In this document: positions 5,297 through 6,597 of the stretch, piece after piece
Layout of the letters: each line of letters begins with the position of its first letter
Numbering within the stretch: position 1 is the first letter of the stretch
Source: a bacterium UBP12_UBA5184
GTDB lineage: Bacteria > Vulcanimicrobiota > Vulcanimicrobiia > Vulcanimicrobiales > Vulcanimicrobiaceae
NCBI GenBank assembly: GCA_002413145.1
Contig: DHWK01000097.1
Span: 2,670 to 9,266 of the forward strand
Length of the DNA: 6,597 bases
Direction of reading: 5' to 3'
The notes under the pieces: model-generated
What the model saw: only the letters and a program-made list of their open reading frames with translations
Databases searched by the model: none
What the model was told of the DNA's origin: nothing
Made by a program: the position numbers and the translations under genes

Positions 5297-6597
5297 TCAG
5301 GCCGGGACCGGTTCGGGGGCGACGAGTTCAGAGGTGAAGGCTTCGATGACATCGCCTTCCTTGAGGTCTTGGAAGCGCGCGACCTGGACGCCGCATTCGT
5401 AACCTTCTTGAACCTCGCGGACGTCGTCCTTGATACGCCGCAGCGACTCGAGTTCGCTTTCGAAGATCACGGCGCTGTCGCGCAGGATGCGGACCTTGGC
5501 GTTGCGCGTGAGCTTCCCGTTTTGCACGTAACAGCCGGCGATCGTCCCGACCTTCGAGACCTTGAAGACCTTTCGCACTTCCGCCCGCCCCAGAATGACC
5601 TCGCGGAATTTCGGCGCGAGCATTCCCACCAGCGCCTTCTTGAGATCGTTTTCGACGTCGTAGATGACCTGGTAGAAGCGGAGGTCGACCTGTTCGTTCT
5701 CGGCGAGCCGCTTGACCGTCTCGTCGGGCCGGATATTGAAGCCGATGAGCACCGCGTTCGAAGCGCTGGCGAGGTTGACGTCGTTGGGCGTTATCGCGCC
5801 GACGCCCGCGAGAATCACGCGGATGTCGACCTCGACGTTCGAGAGGCCCTCCACCCGGCCGCGCAGCGCTTCGACCGCGCCTTGGCCGTCGGCCTTGAGG
5901 ATGAGATTGAGCGTTTTCTTGGCGCCGTCGGCCGGCATCGTCATGAAGCTCTCGAGCGAGATGCGCGGTCCGGTCGAAGCCGCGATGCGCACTTCTTGGC
6001 GACGGGTGCTGCGCTTGGCCGCGGCCGCGCGGGCGACGCGTTCGTCGGAGACGACCATCAGGGTGTCGCCGGCGCTCGGCACTTCGGAGAGGCCCATGAT
6101 CTCGACCGGGATCGACGGGCCGGCCTTCTTCACTTGCTTGCCCTTGTCGTCGACGAGCGCACGGATCTTCCCGAACGCGCCGCCGACCACCACGATGTCG
6201 CCGACGCGCAGCGTCCCGTTTTGCACGAGCACGGTCGCGACCGCGCCGCGTCCCTTGTCGAGGGCGGATTCGATCACGACGCCTTGCGCGCGGCGATTCT
6301 TGTTGGCCTTGAGGTCGCGGATGTCGGCTTCGAGCAACACGGTCTCGAGCAGCTGATCGATCCCTTCGCCGGTACGCGCCGAGACCGGAACGACCTCCGT
6401 CTTCCCGCCCCACTCGACCGGTTGCAAGTTCTGCTCGGCGAGCTGCGATTTGACGCGCTCGGGCTGTGCGTCCTCGCGATCCATCTTGTTCATCGCGACG
6501 ACGATCGGAACGCCGGCCGCTCGAATGTGCGAGATCGCCTCGATCGTCTGCGGCATGACGCCGTCATCGGCTGCGACCACGAGGATCGCGACGTCGG
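5297..6597 (-). CDS. infB: Translation initiation factor IF-2, C-terminal part (N-terminus outside window)
   Basis: A GTPase that places initiator fMet-tRNA on the 30S subunit and drives subunit joining. 432 residues are visible; the frame runs off the right edge inside the G domain just after the DxPGH (G3) motif would occur. The visible part opens with DVAILVVAADDGVMPQT, then the G4 motif NKMD (36-39) and the G5 region VPVSARTGEG (70-79), followed by domains II, III and IV (for example LNLILKADGQGAVEAL and GVGAITPNDVNLASASNAVL). The C-terminal domain shows YVQNGKLTRNAKVRILRD and ends EAFTSELVAPEPVPA. The G1 and G2 motifs and the variable N-terminal extension are not in the window. It is the first visible gene of the operon; its stop touches the rbfA start. 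Confidence 0.97.
   Translation of the reverse strand, partial: DVAILVVAADDGVMPQTIEAISHIRAAGVPIVVAMNKMDREDAQPERVKSQLAEQNLQPVEWGGKTEVVPVSARTGEGIDQLLETVLLEADIRDLKANKNRRAQGVVIESALDKGRGAVATVLVQNGTLRVGDIVVVGGAFGKIRALVDDKGKQVKKAGPSIPVEIMGLSEVPSAGDTLMVVSDERVARAAAAKRSTRRQEVRIAASTGPRISLESFMTMPADGAKKTLNLILKADGQGAVEALRGRVEGLSNVEVDIRVILAGVGAITPNDVNLASASNAVLIGFNIRPDETVKRLAENEQVDLRFYQVIYDVENDLKKALVGMLAPKFREVILGRAEVRKVFKVSKVGTIAGCYVQNGKLTRNAKVRILRDSAVIFESELESLRRIKDDVREVQEGYECGVQVARFQDLKEGDVIEAFTSELVAPEPVPA

Noticed and set aside
5712..6356. Plus-strand open frame opposite infB (214 residues)
   Set aside because: Ser/Thr/Arg-rich antisense shadow with no motif or ribosome binding site.
5328..6413. Long minus-strand open frame inside infB (about 360 residues)
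   Set aside because: Arg/Gly/Pro-rich with no recognisable motif, and entirely inside the clearly real IF2 frame; a typical GC-rich shadow frame.
1..6597. tRNA, rRNA, CRISPR arrays, insertion sequences, riboswitches
   Set aside because: None seen; no FMN-riboswitch-like leader is visible before ribF, which is internal to the operon, and there are no transposase motifs or regularly spaced repeats.

Overview
This is a 6.6 kb window of a GC-rich bacterial chromosome. It is densely coding, with one 88-base gap as its longest non-coding stretch. The gene order infB-rbfA-nrnA-truB-ribF is the conserved translation/ribosome-maturation cluster. A DHH-family nanoRNase sits between rbfA and truB, and ribF directly follows truB. 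That layout is typical of Gram-positive, Deinococcus/Chloroflexi-like and many uncultured lineages rather than of E. coli. The phylum cannot be fixed from the sequence alone; a high-GC candidate phylum is possible but is only a guess.

Layout. Positions 1-1005 (+) hold the C-terminal part of an HSP100/Clp AAA+ ATPase whose 5' part lies outside the window. Everything else is on the minus strand. Read in the direction of transcription, this is: the C-terminal two thirds of IF2 (infB, entering from the right edge), rbfA, nrnA, truB, ribF, a periplasmic/extracytoplasmic TlpA-like thioredoxin, and a small secreted His/Tyr/Pro-rich protein. The last gene converges on the clp gene with only 9 bases between the stop codons.

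The minus-strand genes are tightly coupled. The infB stop abuts the rbfA GTG, rbfA and nrnA overlap by 14 bases, nrnA and truB are 16 bases apart, truB/ribF share GTGA, and ribF/tlpA share GTGA. They read as one operon running from translation initiation (IF2), 30S maturation (RbfA), short-RNA/pAp turnover (NrnA) and tRNA Psi55 (TruB) to FMN/FAD synthesis (RibF). A thiol-redox gene is appended where many genomes carry rpsO. The secreted two-cysteine protein follows after 88 bases with its own strong ribosome binding site.

I see no new multi-gene system here. The points most worth a second look are the shortened Clp ATPase, which lacks a middle domain and has a short D2 segment where the ClpP-docking loop normally lies; the TlpA/secreted-protein pair attached to the housekeeping operon; and an 11-bp tandem duplication spanning the tlpA stop codon.
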